DNA of 64,000 bases, from contig OZ242345.1 of assembly GCA_965208605.1 (NCBI GenBank), forward strand, positions 1,612,001-1,676,000, in the 5' to 3' direction. Shown here piece after piece: positions 42,556 to 53,029 of this stretch. Positions within the stretch are counted from its first letter, which is position 1. Each line of letters begins with the position of its first letter. This DNA is from UBA9659 sp965208605. Lineage in GTDB: Bacteria > Pseudomonadota > Gammaproteobacteria > Pseudomonadales > Azotimanducaceae. The notes under the pieces were generated by a model. The model ran no database searches. It was not told the DNA's origin and saw only the letters and a program-made list of their open reading frames with translations. Made by a program: the position numbers and the translations under genes.

Positions 42556-44430
42556 ATGAATTTAGAGAAATTAGGAAAGGCTTTTGGTTGGATTGGTGAC
42601 GCGATACGGCGGTTTTTTGGCTGGCCGGAATCAGCCGCCGGTAACACTCATGTCAATGGCAGTAAACCACTTGACCAAGACAAGCCGCCAATATCCGACC
42701 CAAGCCAACTTGGTGCGGAACCTCCCAACCCGGAATCTTCGACAAGTTCGAAAAACCCTGGAAGCCCGAATTCTGGCGACGATATTCCTGGTGAGGATAT
42801 ACCGTCGCAAGAAGAACCTTCGGTCCAGACAAAAACTCCGACAAAAATGCCCGGAAAGCGAAACGAGCGAGACACTCCAAAACCCCCAAAACGAGAAAGA
42901 CCACCGCCCGAAGAGAAACCGGAATTAATTTGTCGGGAAACCCGTGATCGTAGTAAATGGGAAATTTTCCTCACTACTCCGCAGGGCAAAAGTTTTGTGG
43001 TTTCGCAAAACAAAGTTGAATTGTCAGCAGGTGATAATGGTGAATATCTGCCAACAAGCTTTAAGGAAAAGATACATTGGACATATAACAAAAACGATGA
43101 AGAAATTGAATTATTTAACGATGACCGGCCGTTAATTTTCAAACTACGCAAAGAGTGGAGTGGTGACGGGCGTCATATCCCTCGTATTAGTAGCGGCTAT
43201 TATCTTGTTTTTACGCCATGTGAGTGGCATAGAATCAACGATGCGCCAATTAGTGAGTCAGCATGCACCGATAATGATTTTCTGGCTCATTATTTTTATT
43301 CGGATGGAACGGGCACAGCAGATGGATTCAAGGAATGTAACTCGTTCATTAAACGAGAGCGGTTTTCGTTAAATGGAACTACAGTTGCCGATGATGCAAA
43401 TATGGGTGAGTTGTATGTTGGCGATATTCCGAAATTAGATGATAACGAAAATTGGGAGGGCATTTCATGGATACAGGTCGGCAAGGAAGACGGTGATACC
43501 TGGGCAAAAAATCTCAAGCCAGGCGAATTGAATCTAGCGGATGTGCTACAAGATCGCGAAGGATGGTTTTTTATTCGTATTTATGATGCAGATGTAAAAC
43601 TGATTCATAGCATGGATTTTCGCTATCTAGCAAATTTGGAGAAAATTTTAGTCAACGGGGAACCACATCACTCAGACAACATCTTCACCCCTGGCGATAA
43701 CGGTTATGTTGATGCGGTCATTCAGTTTGTCGGCGAAGTCGGAGTGGAAAGCGAAAACAAAGATATAGCCGTAAGCAAAGACAACACTGCAATCATCGAT
43801 TCACTTCCAAATCTCGATAAAACACAATGGACATTGATTGGAAGAAACGGACAGGTAACGATAAACCTTCACCTGCCACGGATTTGGTGGCAGTTAGTCA
43901 ACAGCAACACCATATCTGACGAGTGGAAAGACACTCCTTTTGAAATGTCGCGCGATGAATTTCGTAACAACCGAAATGCCGCAATTATTGTCCACCTACC
44001 GTCCACCGAAAAAGAAATTCATATAGGATTTAATGAACTCAATCAATATGGTGGTGCGCGCAAATATCTTGTCAAATCTAATGAAGATACAAAATACGCA
44101 GAATTCAGGTTGCGCGATTTTTGTGCACACACAGAAATCGCAAAGACTTCATTCAAGAGAGCAGATTTACGGATACAGTGTGACAAAGCGATACTTACTG
44201 TTGTTCACGTTCCCCCCGACTTGCCAGAGCCAGAGCCAGAGCCAGAGAAAAATCTCTCGCACCCGGTCACCAGCAACAAAGGGTTTAGTCATGGAGAATT
44301 ATGTGCCGCTGGATTGACTTCTGCCAAAGCGAGATATTTAGGTATCCGTGCTGACCATCGCCGGAGTTCAATGCATTGTGTCAATATAAAAGCACTCCAG
44401 AAACAATCAGGAGAAAACCATGCCGACTAA
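42556..44430 (+). CDS. Helicase-partner protein with L13e-like C-terminus
   Basis: 624 aa from ATG at 42556; a TTG start 9 bp upstream is also possible. An amphipathic start (KAFGWIGDAIRRFFGW) leads into a ~90-residue disordered Pro/Ser/Glu-rich linker. The centre (125-560) is beta-rich (FLTTPQGKSFVVSQNKVELS and similar). After EPEPEPE, the last 45 residues contain GFSHGELCAAGL, ARYLGIRADHRR and NIKAL, which resembles the ribosomal protein L13e signature (GFT-xELKAAGI, GIxVDxRR, Nxxxxx). Its stop overlaps the helicase start by 11 nt. I know no characterised homologue. Confidence 0.6.
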   Translation: MNLEKLGKAFGWIGDAIRRFFGWPESAAGNTHVNGSKPLDQDKPPISDPSQLGAEPPNPESSTSSKNPGSPNSGDDIPGEDIPSQEEPSVQTKTPTKMPGKRNERDTPKPPKRERPPPEEKPELICRETRDRSKWEIFLTTPQGKSFVVSQNKVELSAGDNGEYLPTSFKEKIHWTYNKNDEEIELFNDDRPLIFKLRKEWSGDGRHIPRISSGYYLVFTPCEWHRINDAPISESACTDNDFLAHYFYSDGTGTADGFKECNSFIKRERFSLNGTTVADDANMGELYVGDIPKLDDNENWEGISWIQVGKEDGDTWAKNLKPGELNLADVLQDREGWFFIRIYDADVKLIHSMDFRYLANLEKILVNGEPHHSDNIFTPGDNGYVDAVIQFVGEVGVESENKDIAVSKDNTAIIDSLPNLDKTQWTLIGRNGQVTINLHLPRIWWQLVNSNTISDEWKDTPFEMSRDEFRNNRNAAIIVHLPSTEKEIHIGFNELNQYGGARKYLVKSNEDTKYAEFRLRDFCAHTEIAKTSFKRADLRIQCDKAILTVVHVPPDLPEPEPEPEKNLSHPVTSNKGFSHGELCAAGLTSAKARYLGIRADHRRSSMHCVNIKALQKQSGENHAD

Positions 44431-47400
44431 TCAAGAAATCGAGAAGTGGAAAAATACCATCCTCACTCGATACCTGAACTATCTGAAAACATCCTTTTAC
44501 TTCAAGGACACGGGTCTGCGAGAATCTTTCGATTTGGCACTAAAAGACAACGACCTAATGAAAGGGCCTTTCCCCGAACAAGCCCATCATTTCCAATCAG
44601 GAATTAGCCCAGGCACATTAGCTCAAGAATACTTCACAGCATACGAGGGTATTATGCCAGCAGTGTGCAATATTGATAATCTGTACCATCATCAGGAACA
44701 ATCGATTCGCAAAGTACATAAAAATCAACAAAATACTGTTATTGCCACAGGCACCGCCAGTGGAAAAACGGAAGGTTTTCTCTATCCGATTCTATTTGAG
44801 TTATATCAGCAACATTTAGAAGGAAAATTGTCGGAACATGGAGTGCGCGCACTAATTCTGTATCCGATGAATGCGCTTGCCAATGACCAACGGAGAAGAT
44901 TAGGGGATATTTGTCGGGATTTGGAGAACTCGAATTCCGATTTTAAGCCTACTTTTGGACAGTATATCGGTGCAACACCGGAACATGAGCACGACAAACA
45001 GCGCAATGCTAAAACTCATATGGAAAACCGACTTTCCGGGGAATTAATTTTTCGTGAGGAAATGCGCGAAACCCCGCCGCATATTCTGTTAACCAACTAT
45101 TCAATGTTGGAGTATTTACTAATTCGCCCCAAGGACAGTGAATTGTTTGATGCCAATCGCGGGCGACACTGGAAGTTTATTATTTTGGATGAAGCGCATC
45201 AATATCGTGGTACTAAAGGCATGGAAATGGGCATGTTGGTACGACGACTTAAACAACGTTTGCGAGATGGCGGGCGCGGGAAACAACCGTTCCGCTGTAT
45301 TGCAACCAGTGCGACCATTTCATCTACCGAAGGCAAAGAAGACAAACAGGCTATTTCAACATTTGCAGAAACATTGTTTGGTGAACCATTTACAGATGAT
45401 GCCATTATTTTTGGAAAAAGAAAAAAAGTATCAATCGACTCAAAACCACAACGATTTCATTTGTTTGTGAGTGCATTGGAAGGCGCATTTTTGTCCTACA
45501 AAAACGGAAAAGACACAATTGTATTAAACCGTAAAACAAAAACAGACGATGAGAAAAAAATCGCAGCTTTAGAAATGGCACTTTGCCGAGAATGTGGTCA
45601 GCATTATTATGTGGGGCGCGAGGAAGATGGTTATCTAAGTGAAGCCATACGCGATCCTAGCCATAGTAATTTTGGTGTGAAGTTTTATCTGCCATTGGAT
45701 AATGACGCAGATCTCGAAAGCGCCTGCTACCTGTGTCGTCAATGTGGGAAATTATCCGCAGAAAGTCCCACTTGTGAATGTGGTGCGAGCATCCAAGTAA
45801 AATTATGTGAGACACACGCAAACCATCCTGACCAGATAAAGCATTGCCAATTTTGTAATTATAACGGAGGCGGTGATCCGGTACAAGAAATCGTGCATGG
45901 GACGAATGGACCAAACTCAGTTATCGCCACCGCATTGCACGGTCTGCTACCAAAGGGGGAGCGACGAAAAATATTAGCCTTTACCGACAGTAGGCAAGAT
46001 GCCGCATTTTTTGCTTGGTATGTGGAACATTCTTATCAGAAAGTGCTGGACCGTAATTTTATTTTGCGAGCATTAAAGAAAAATAAAATTAATGAAGAAG
46101 GCTTATCGATTGAAGATTTACAAACCCGCTTACAAAAAGTCTATGATGATGAAGGATTATTTCAGCATACGGCAACGGCCGAAACACGAAAAAGAGAAAC
46201 GCTCGGTACCATTTTCCGTGAGTTGTTAACTAACAAAAACCGTATCGCACTGGACGGCGTGGGTTTAGCCAAATGGTTTATACAAATTCCGTCCAGTTTT
46301 CAATTACCGCCCGATATTTTTGAATCGCCTTGGAACTTTACTAAAAACCAAGGACGGGAATTGCTGGGTTTCCTTTTGGACCACCTGCGCAAACAGATGG
46401 TAATTGACATACCCGAAGGGGCACCACCCGCAAAAGATTTATTTACGCGGCGGCCACAAAAGGCGGTTGCAACAGGCGGAGGACTCGGAAAATACGTATA
46501 CTCCTGGGGAGGCATTCGAACCGGAGTTGTCGAGCATTTTCTTTTTCGCTTGATTTCAGATCCTCATTTATCCGACCAAGGAAAACGCGAAGCTGGAAAA
46601 AATCTCATGGATGCTTTGTGGGATTCCATCCTTGATCACGGTCGTGTCGTTGCCGACAATAACGAACTTTTGCAACACGCACCAACCGACGGCACTTTTC
46701 GCTTGAATCCTGATTGGTTGCGTGTAAAACTTCCATCGCCGGGCGAGTGTTTTGAATGTGATACTTGCGCAAGATTAAGTTTTTATAATATTCGTTGTGT
46801 CTGCCCGCGCAACAATTGCCCGGGAACCCTTGTCGTAGCCGACCGCGCAAAACTGGAACAAAACCATTATCACGCTTTGTATATAGACGACACAATGCCA
46901 GCACAATTGAGAGCACAAGAACATACCGCACAAGTGCAAAGCGAAGAAGCACAAAAACGGCAAACCGACTTCAATAAAGGAAATATTGATTTGCTCAGTT
47001 CATCAACTACTTTTGAAGTCGGCGTTGATTTAGGTGATTTGGAAGTCGTCTTTTTACGCAATGTACCACCGGAACCGTTTAATTACACCCAGCGTGTCGG
47101 ACGCGCCGGACGTCGAGGCGAGAGACCTGGTCTTGCACTGACTTATTGCCGTCGTAATCCACACGATTCATACCATTATATTGATCCGGAAAAACGTATC
47201 CTGCAGGGGAAAATTCGGCCACCGAAACTTCGATTGCAAAACAAAAAAATTATTCTTCGACATATAACTGCCATCACGTTATCTGCGTTTTTCAGGAAAC
47301 CTGAAAATATTGAGCGTTTTAAAAAAGTTGAATCATTAATTGGTAATGTCTGGGAAAATGCGTGCGGGGCCGCCGATGTTAGAGATTTTTGCCAAAACAA

Positions 47401-48688
47401 CGATACTTTGAAATCTTCCATAATCGATGTCGTACCAAAAGCAATGCACGAAAAGATTGGATTGCACAACGGTGATTGGATAGATGAAATTGTCGGTGAG
47501 GATAGCCGTTTCGCCAATGCCGAACGAGATGTTTGTGAAGACTACTGTCGAATGTACAAAAAACGGGAAGAGTATCGACAACAAGACGAAGACGGCAAAG
47601 CGGCACAAATAAGCCGACGCATGAAAACTATCTCCGAAGAATATTCATTAATTTTTCTTTCGCGCAAGGCAATCATTCCCAAATATGGTTTCCCGGTAGA
47701 TGTAGTTGAATTGGACACTCGTCCAAACACCCAAACAGAGGCGAAAAACGTTTCCCTACAACGCGATTTATCACAAGCCATCGCTGAATATGCGCCGGAC
47801 GCAAAGGTATTTGCTAATAAAAAGGAATGGAAATCCCACGGGGTTAAGGTCATTCACGGCAAAGATCTTCCGGTCAAATTTTATCGCTATGATCAGGCAC
47901 GAGATTTTGAACAATGGAATGAGCATGATTCACAACGACATAATCCGAAGGGTAAATACCTGTCTCCCCAATTCGGCTTTGTTACGGGATTGTTTGACAA
48001 GCCTAAAGAGCCACAGGGACGTACTCGTCGGTTGTATACAACGCGTCCGTTTTTTGGTGGCTTTGAGGAAAAACCAAAGTCAGAAATAATCTTTGGAGTC
48101 AAAATTACCCCCGCATTACCTGGACGACTGGTGGTGTTGTGTGAGGGGAAAAATGGTGGTGGGTTTTATATTTGCCGTAATTGCGGGGCAGGATTTACCG
48201 AAAGAAAACATCCGCACATAACCCCAGAAAGAAACGAATGTAACAGTCAACTGGAACATCTTTCTCTCGGCCATGAATTCGTCACCGATGTTGTACGCCT
48301 GCAATTTCCCACACTTGACGATTCACAGGCAGCATATTCGTTGGCTTACGCCATTTTATTTGGTGCGGCCACGATATTGGATGTCCCAGACTCCGATTTG
48401 AATGTTACTATTACCAAAGGTCAAGCCGAACATGAAACAGCGATTGTGCTATATGACAATGTCCCCGGTGGTGCTGGTCTAGTTGGCAGTTTGACAAAAC
48501 TTGAAGTATTTCATGGCATCCTTGAAGAGGCAAAAAAACGAGTGTCCGGCGATTGTGGTTGCACCGAGAGTTGCTATGGCTGCATTCGCAGTTATCGTAA
48601 TCAATTTGCCCATCCATACTTGCAACGCAACGCCGCCTTGCAATTTCTGGAAAATGCCCTGGAAAACGTAACCGAGAATTCAGTTTAA
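44420..48688 (+). CDS. DEAD/DEAH helicase with DUF1998 C-terminus
   Basis: 1422 aa. Walker A GTASGKT (111-117), DEAH (257-260), SATIS (motif III) and the RecA2 domain with VGVDLGDLEVV and QRVGRAGRRG. Several Cys clusters lie in the middle (CRECGQHYY, CYLCRQCGKLS, CECGAS, HCQFCNY), and the end has the DUF1998 signature GCTESCYGCIRSYRNQFAHP. DUF1998 helicases (YprA/MrfA and the large helicases of Druantia and related systems) act on DNA. The coupled partner gene at 42556 suggests a two-gene defence unit. Codon use is A+T-rich compared with the core genes. Confidence 0.85.
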   Translation: MPTNQEIEKWKNTILTRYLNYLKTSFYFKDTGLRESFDLALKDNDLMKGPFPEQAHHFQSGISPGTLAQEYFTAYEGIMPAVCNIDNLYHHQEQSIRKVHKNQQNTVIATGTASGKTEGFLYPILFELYQQHLEGKLSEHGVRALILYPMNALANDQRRRLGDICRDLENSNSDFKPTFGQYIGATPEHEHDKQRNAKTHMENRLSGELIFREEMRETPPHILLTNYSMLEYLLIRPKDSELFDANRGRHWKFIILDEAHQYRGTKGMEMGMLVRRLKQRLRDGGRGKQPFRCIATSATISSTEGKEDKQAISTFAETLFGEPFTDDAIIFGKRKKVSIDSKPQRFHLFVSALEGAFLSYKNGKDTIVLNRKTKTDDEKKIAALEMALCRECGQHYYVGREEDGYLSEAIRDPSHSNFGVKFYLPLDNDADLESACYLCRQCGKLSAESPTCECGASIQVKLCETHANHPDQIKHCQFCNYNGGGDPVQEIVHGTNGPNSVIATALHGLLPKGERRKILAFTDSRQDAAFFAWYVEHSYQKVLDRNFILRALKKNKINEEGLSIEDLQTRLQKVYDDEGLFQHTATAETRKRETLGTIFRELLTNKNRIALDGVGLAKWFIQIPSSFQLPPDIFESPWNFTKNQGRELLGFLLDHLRKQMVIDIPEGAPPAKDLFTRRPQKAVATGGGLGKYVYSWGGIRTGVVEHFLFRLISDPHLSDQGKREAGKNLMDALWDSILDHGRVVADNNELLQHAPTDGTFRLNPDWLRVKLPSPGECFECDTCARLSFYNIRCVCPRNNCPGTLVVADRAKLEQNHYHALYIDDTMPAQLRAQEHTAQVQSEEAQKRQTDFNKGNIDLLSSSTTFEVGVDLGDLEVVFLRNVPPEPFNYTQRVGRAGRRGERPGLALTYCRRNPHDSYHYIDPEKRILQGKIRPPKLRLQNKKIILRHITAITLSAFFRKPENIERFKKVESLIGNVWENACGAADVRDFCQNNDTLKSSIIDVVPKAMHEKIGLHNGDWIDEIVGEDSRFANAERDVCEDYCRMYKKREEYRQQDEDGKAAQISRRMKTISEEYSLIFLSRKAIIPKYGFPVDVVELDTRPNTQTEAKNVSLQRDLSQAIAEYAPDAKVFANKKEWKSHGVKVIHGKDLPVKFYRYDQARDFEQWNEHDSQRHNPKGKYLSPQFGFVTGLFDKPKEPQGRTRRLYTTRPFFGGFEEKPKSEIIFGVKITPALPGRLVVLCEGKNGGGFYICRNCGAGFTERKHPHITPERNECNSQLEHLSLGHEFVTDVVRLQFPTLDDSQAAYSLAYAILFGAATILDVPDSDLNVTITKGQAEHETAIVLYDNVPGGAGLVGSLTKLEVFHGILEEAKKRVSGDCGCTESCYGCIRSYRNQFAHPYLQRNAALQFLENALENVTENSV

Positions 48689-48785
48689 CCACATCACTTT
48701 CTTATGGGAATACATTATAGGGTGTCTGGTAAGATCACATCTAGTTTCCCATAATCATCCTAGTGTCCCTTCTCGGAGTTGTGCC

Positions 48786-49463
48786 ATGCCCTTTCGCCTG
48801 TTGTTTCTCTTCATCTTTTCTTGGTCATCAAGCCTCGCTATAGCTACGGATTGCGAGGAATGGAACACGGAAGAATTTTTCCAAACCGCAAGCCTAGAAG
48901 ACGTTAAGACTTGCCTTAGCCAGGGCGCAGATCCAAGGGCGCGGGGCGTATACGGTAATACCCCTTACGGCGGCGGCAGTACCCCTCTGCATCGGGCAGC
49001 AACGAGCACCGGACCCGCGGTGATTACACTACTACTAGATGCTGGCGCAGACCCAAAGGCGCGGAGCATGTTCGGCAATATTCCGCTACACCTTGCGGCA
49101 ATCTACAACGATAGTCCCGCCGTGATCACACTGCTACTAGATGCTGGCGCAGATCCAAAGGCGCGGAACAAGGAAGGCGATACCCCCCTGAGTATGGCGG
49201 CATGGGGAAACGAAAACCCAGCCGTAATCACACTGCTACTAGATGCTGGCGCAGATCCAAAGGCACGGGACAAGGACAACAATACCCCCCTGCATGATGC
49301 GGCAAGGTTCAACAGACCCGCCGTAATCACACTGCTAGTAGATGCTGGTGCAAATCCAAAGGCACGGAACAAGGACGGCAAAAACCCTTGGGACTTCGCG
49401 AAAGATCGTGAAGAATTACAAGATAGTGACGTCTACTGGCGACTTCATGACGGGCAGTTCTGA
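48786..49463 (+). CDS. Secreted ankyrin-repeat protein
   Basis: 225 aa. The signal peptide is MPFRLLFLFIFSWSSSLAIA. About five ankyrin repeats follow, each with PAVITLLLDAGADPKAR. The DNA of several repeats is almost identical over 45-50 bp, so the gene has expanded recently by internal duplication. Ankyrin repeats bind proteins. A target is unknown. It lies between the helicase system and the catabolic genes. Confidence 0.85.
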   Translation: MPFRLLFLFIFSWSSSLAIATDCEEWNTEEFFQTASLEDVKTCLSQGADPRARGVYGNTPYGGGSTPLHRAATSTGPAVITLLLDAGADPKARSMFGNIPLHLAAIYNDSPAVITLLLDAGADPKARNKEGDTPLSMAAWGNENPAVITLLLDAGADPKARDKDNNTPLHDAARFNRPAVITLLVDAGANPKARNKDGKNPWDFAKDREELQDSDVYWRLHDGQF

Positions 49464-49617
49464 AATCCTGGTTGTATTTCAATTCCAGTTAACGCCTAGT
49501 CCTTCTGCCCTTCTCCTTCCATCATGCCGTGCCCTTGAATGCCCTTAATACCCAACGGTTAGTCAGTATCAGGGAATAGGGTGTATATTGCTCATCTTGA
49601 ATCCCTAGGAAGGTAGC

Positions 49618-52600
49618 ATGACACTACACAACACAACTCCGGTTTTACTATTCCTGGCGGCGGCGCTTCTCAACAGCCTCGTCCATGCACATAGCCATGA
49701 GCATGCACAAAGTCAGGCACACAATCAGTCACAAGACCACACTCAAAACCAGTCACAAGACCAAACCCAGAATCAGTCACAAGACCAGTCACAAGACCAA
49801 ACATCCACTCAGGATGAAACCGACTGGGATGTGAACCAGCCCGATTTCAGTAGCCCCGCCCAGGAAGTTGCGCTGGATGTGACCGAGGGCACCTGGATGA
49901 GTCTGGATGTGGCACCAGACGGCAAGAGTGTCGTGTTTGATTTATTAGGCGACATTTATCAGGTGCCTATATCAGGCGGCGATGCAAAGCCCATCACCTC
50001 AGGCCATGCCTGGGACATACAGCCGCGCTTTAGTCCCGATGGCGCATACATCGCCTTTACCTCAGACCGGAGTGGTGGCGACAACATCTGGACGATGCAC
50101 CTTGAAACCAGTGCTTTGCACCAGGTCACCTACGAAGACTTTCGCCTGCTGAACAATCCCACCTGGAGCCCGGACGGCAAGTACATCGCCGCCCGCAAGC
50201 ACTTCACCACTTCCCGCTCCCTGGGGACCGGCGAAATTTGGTTATACCATGTCAATGGCAGTGCCGAGCAACAGGGGCAGCAGGTCCTGGCAAAGCCCAC
50301 TGATAGCTTCCAAAAAGAACAGGGCGAGCCCATCTTCGCGCCAGACGGCTCGGGCATTTATTTCAGTATCAATAGCACCGCTGGTGATGAGTTTATTTAT
50401 CACCAGGACAGCAATCGTGAGATTTTCCAAATACGCAGAGTTGACTTGAAGGATGGCAAGGTGACCCGGATTGCTGGAGGTCCTGGCGGCGCGGTGCGCC
50501 CAACGCCCTCGCCCGATGGCAAAAAACTGGCTTATGTAAAACGCCTGCGCGCCCAATCACGTTTGTTTGTGATGGACCTGGAAAGTAGCGAAGAAACGAT
50601 GCTGTTTGATGCCCTGGACCCCGACATGCAAGAAACCTGGGCCGTCCACGGGGTCTATCCGAACCTGGACTGGACTCCCGACAGCAAACATATTGTCTTC
50701 TGGGCACAGGGCAAACTCTGGAAGCTTGCCGTTGCCAATCGCAAGTTGAGCGAAATTCCATTTCGGGTGCAAGACACCCGCAGCGTCTATCCTGCTTTGC
50801 GTTTCCCGGTGGCGGTGGCCCCGGACACCTTTAACACTCGCATGGTGCGCTTCGCACAACATTCCCCGGATGGCAAAGCCATAGTTTTTGAATCGCTAGG
50901 CTCGCTATATCTCAAACGCGGCAACCGTCAGCCGCAACGGCTCACTGATGACAAGCCCAGAGACGGCTTTGATTATTACCCGGTCTGGGCACCAAACAGC
51001 GACCGGGTGTATTTTTTACGTTGGCATGACCGCCAGCTCAGTAGTATCCGGACGGTGGAGGTCTCAGGGGGTAGGTCGCGCGTCTTGAGCCTGGACAAGG
51101 GACAATACACGGAGCTGGCAATTTCCGGTGATGGCAAGCGGCTAGCCTACCGCAAGCGGCCGGGGAACAGTCTGCTCAATCCAGATTGGGATGTTAAAAG
51201 CGGTCTTTATGTGCTGGACCTGGACACGGGCAAGAGTCAATTTGTTAGGCAGCGCGGCACCCATCCGCATTTTGGTCCAGATGCTCGGCTCTATGCTCAG
51301 GAACGTTCCACCAGCCCGGCCAGACGCGGCAGCGATACCGCCAAGACCCAGTTAATTTCCATGACACTGGCCGGGCATGATGTCCGCACGCTTGCCCAGG
51401 CTGACTTTGCCACGGCCATTCGGCTGGCACCTGGGGGGCAACATATCGCCTTTATTGATAAGTATCAGATATACCTGACGCTCGCCATGCCCAGCGGCAA
51501 GGTAATCACCCTGGACGCCGCCAAGCCGGCCTTCCCTACCGTGCAGCTCAGTAACATAGGCGGCACCTATCTCTATTGGTCGGCAGACGGCACGGCAGTG
51601 AACTGGTCGGTGGGGCCAGAGTTAACCACGGTGCGCCTGGACGACGCCCTAGAGCCCGACTATCCCGGTCCCGACCTGGCGGGCACCAGGGTAGATTTAT
51701 CCATGGCCGTAAAAGCCGACCAGCCGCAGACCAAGCTGGCACTGACCAATGTCCGCATCCTGACTATGAATGTGAAACGTGATGTCATAGAGCAAGGCAG
51801 AATACTGATTGAGGGCAACCGCATCCGGGCGGTGGGTACCAGCCAGCAGGTGCCAATACCGCCGGGTTATCTCGCCCTGGATATGTCTGGCAAGACGGTG
51901 CTCCCCGGGCTGGTGGATATTCATGCCCACGGACCCTATGGCTCAGGGGAAATTATTCCGCAACAAAATTGGAATTTGCTCGCCCACCTGGCACTGGGCG
52001 TAACCACGATACATGACCCATCCAGCCGCGCTAATCTGGCCTTTGCCGCCGCCGAATATGCACAGGCAGGGCTGATCCTGAGTCCTCGCATCTTCTCCAC
52101 GGCGGAAATTGTGTACGGTGCCAAGAGTACCTACTGGGCACCGGTGGATGGCCTGGATGATGCCCTGGCGCATGTGCGCCGACTAAAAGCCCAGGGCGCG
52201 ATCAGCGTTAAAAACTATAACCAGCCGCGACGTAACCAGCGGCAACAGGTGAATGAAGCGGCGCGCCGTGAAGGCATGATGTCGGTGGCCGAGGGCGGCT
52301 CCTTGTATCACATGGATATGAACATGATCGCCGACGGCATTACCGGTATTGAACACAATGTCCCCACGCTCAAGATGTACGACGATGTAACGCAGTTCTG
52401 GCGACAAAGCGGTGCGGGATATACACCCACCCTGGTGGTTACCTACGGCGGCCTGACTGCGGAAGATTATTACTACCAGAAGAGCGAAGTATGGAAGCAT
52501 CCCATTCTCGCCAACTTTGTGCCACCAGCAGTGTTGCAACCGCGCGCCGTGCGCCGGATCATGGCCCCCGAGGCAGACTTTCGTGATGATGACGCCGCCC

Positions 52601-52986
52601 GCGCCGCCAAGGTGTTGCTGGAAGCCGGCGTACTCGTGAACACCGGTGCCCATGGTCAACGTGAAGGTCTGGCAACCCACTGGGAAATGTGGAGTTTTAG
52701 CCGCGGTGGTTTTAGCCCCATGCAAGCCCTTGCCGCCGCCACTATCAACCCGGCAACCTATCTGGGTTTGGAGCAGGACCTGGGCTCCTTAGAGTCTGGT
52801 AAATTAGCGGATATGGTGGTTTTATATGCCAATCCGCTGGACGATATTCAGCATAGCGACAACATTAGTTATGTATTGCAAGGCGGTCGGGTCTATGTAG
52901 CCACCAGTCTGGAAGAGCAACATACCGGTAGCCGCCAGGTCCTACCCTTTTATTGGCAGGGCAAAGCGCACAACGAAATACGTTAA
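49618..52986 (+). CDS. TolB-like propeller / amidohydrolase fusion, exported
   Basis: 1122 aa. Signal peptide (residues 1-23), then a His/Gln/Ser-rich linker with HEHAQSQAHNQSQD-type repeats (24-65). A PD40/WD40-like beta-propeller follows to about 690 (SPDGAYIAFTSDRSGGDNIW and similar). The C-terminal amidohydrolase has GLVDIHAHGPYG (HxH), GITGIEHNVP and NTGAHGQ, and ends with the composite barrel LGSLESGKLADMVVLYANPL. Such fusions occur in marine gammaproteobacteria and are thought to hydrolyse cyclic amides or peptides. The substrate is unknown. A DUF885 gene follows 44 bp later. Confidence 0.85.
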   Translation: MTLHNTTPVLLFLAAALLNSLVHAHSHEHAQSQAHNQSQDHTQNQSQDQTQNQSQDQSQDQTSTQDETDWDVNQPDFSSPAQEVALDVTEGTWMSLDVAPDGKSVVFDLLGDIYQVPISGGDAKPITSGHAWDIQPRFSPDGAYIAFTSDRSGGDNIWTMHLETSALHQVTYEDFRLLNNPTWSPDGKYIAARKHFTTSRSLGTGEIWLYHVNGSAEQQGQQVLAKPTDSFQKEQGEPIFAPDGSGIYFSINSTAGDEFIYHQDSNREIFQIRRVDLKDGKVTRIAGGPGGAVRPTPSPDGKKLAYVKRLRAQSRLFVMDLESSEETMLFDALDPDMQETWAVHGVYPNLDWTPDSKHIVFWAQGKLWKLAVANRKLSEIPFRVQDTRSVYPALRFPVAVAPDTFNTRMVRFAQHSPDGKAIVFESLGSLYLKRGNRQPQRLTDDKPRDGFDYYPVWAPNSDRVYFLRWHDRQLSSIRTVEVSGGRSRVLSLDKGQYTELAISGDGKRLAYRKRPGNSLLNPDWDVKSGLYVLDLDTGKSQFVRQRGTHPHFGPDARLYAQERSTSPARRGSDTAKTQLISMTLAGHDVRTLAQADFATAIRLAPGGQHIAFIDKYQIYLTLAMPSGKVITLDAAKPAFPTVQLSNIGGTYLYWSADGTAVNWSVGPELTTVRLDDALEPDYPGPDLAGTRVDLSMAVKADQPQTKLALTNVRILTMNVKRDVIEQGRILIEGNRIRAVGTSQQVPIPPGYLALDMSGKTVLPGLVDIHAHGPYGSGEIIPQQNWNLLAHLALGVTTIHDPSSRANLAFAAAEYAQAGLILSPRIFSTAEIVYGAKSTYWAPVDGLDDALAHVRRLKAQGAISVKNYNQPRRNQRQQVNEAARREGMMSVAEGGSLYHMDMNMIADGITGIEHNVPTLKMYDDVTQFWRQSGAGYTPTLVVTYGGLTAEDYYYQKSEVWKHPILANFVPPAVLQPRAVRRIMAPEADFRDDDAARAAKVLLEAGVLVNTGAHGQREGLATHWEMWSFSRGGFSPMQALAAATINPATYLGLEQDLGSLESGKLADMVVLYANPLDDIQHSDNISYVLQGGRVYVATSLEEQHTGSRQVLPFYWQGKAHNEIR

Positions 52987-53029
52987 ATCTGAAACCTTGC
53001 CACTCACTTATAGGAGCCATCACCAGCCC

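Noticed and set aside
49103..49381. Minus-strand frame of 92 aa
   Set aside because: It mirrors the ankyrin repeats and is a shadow of that gene.
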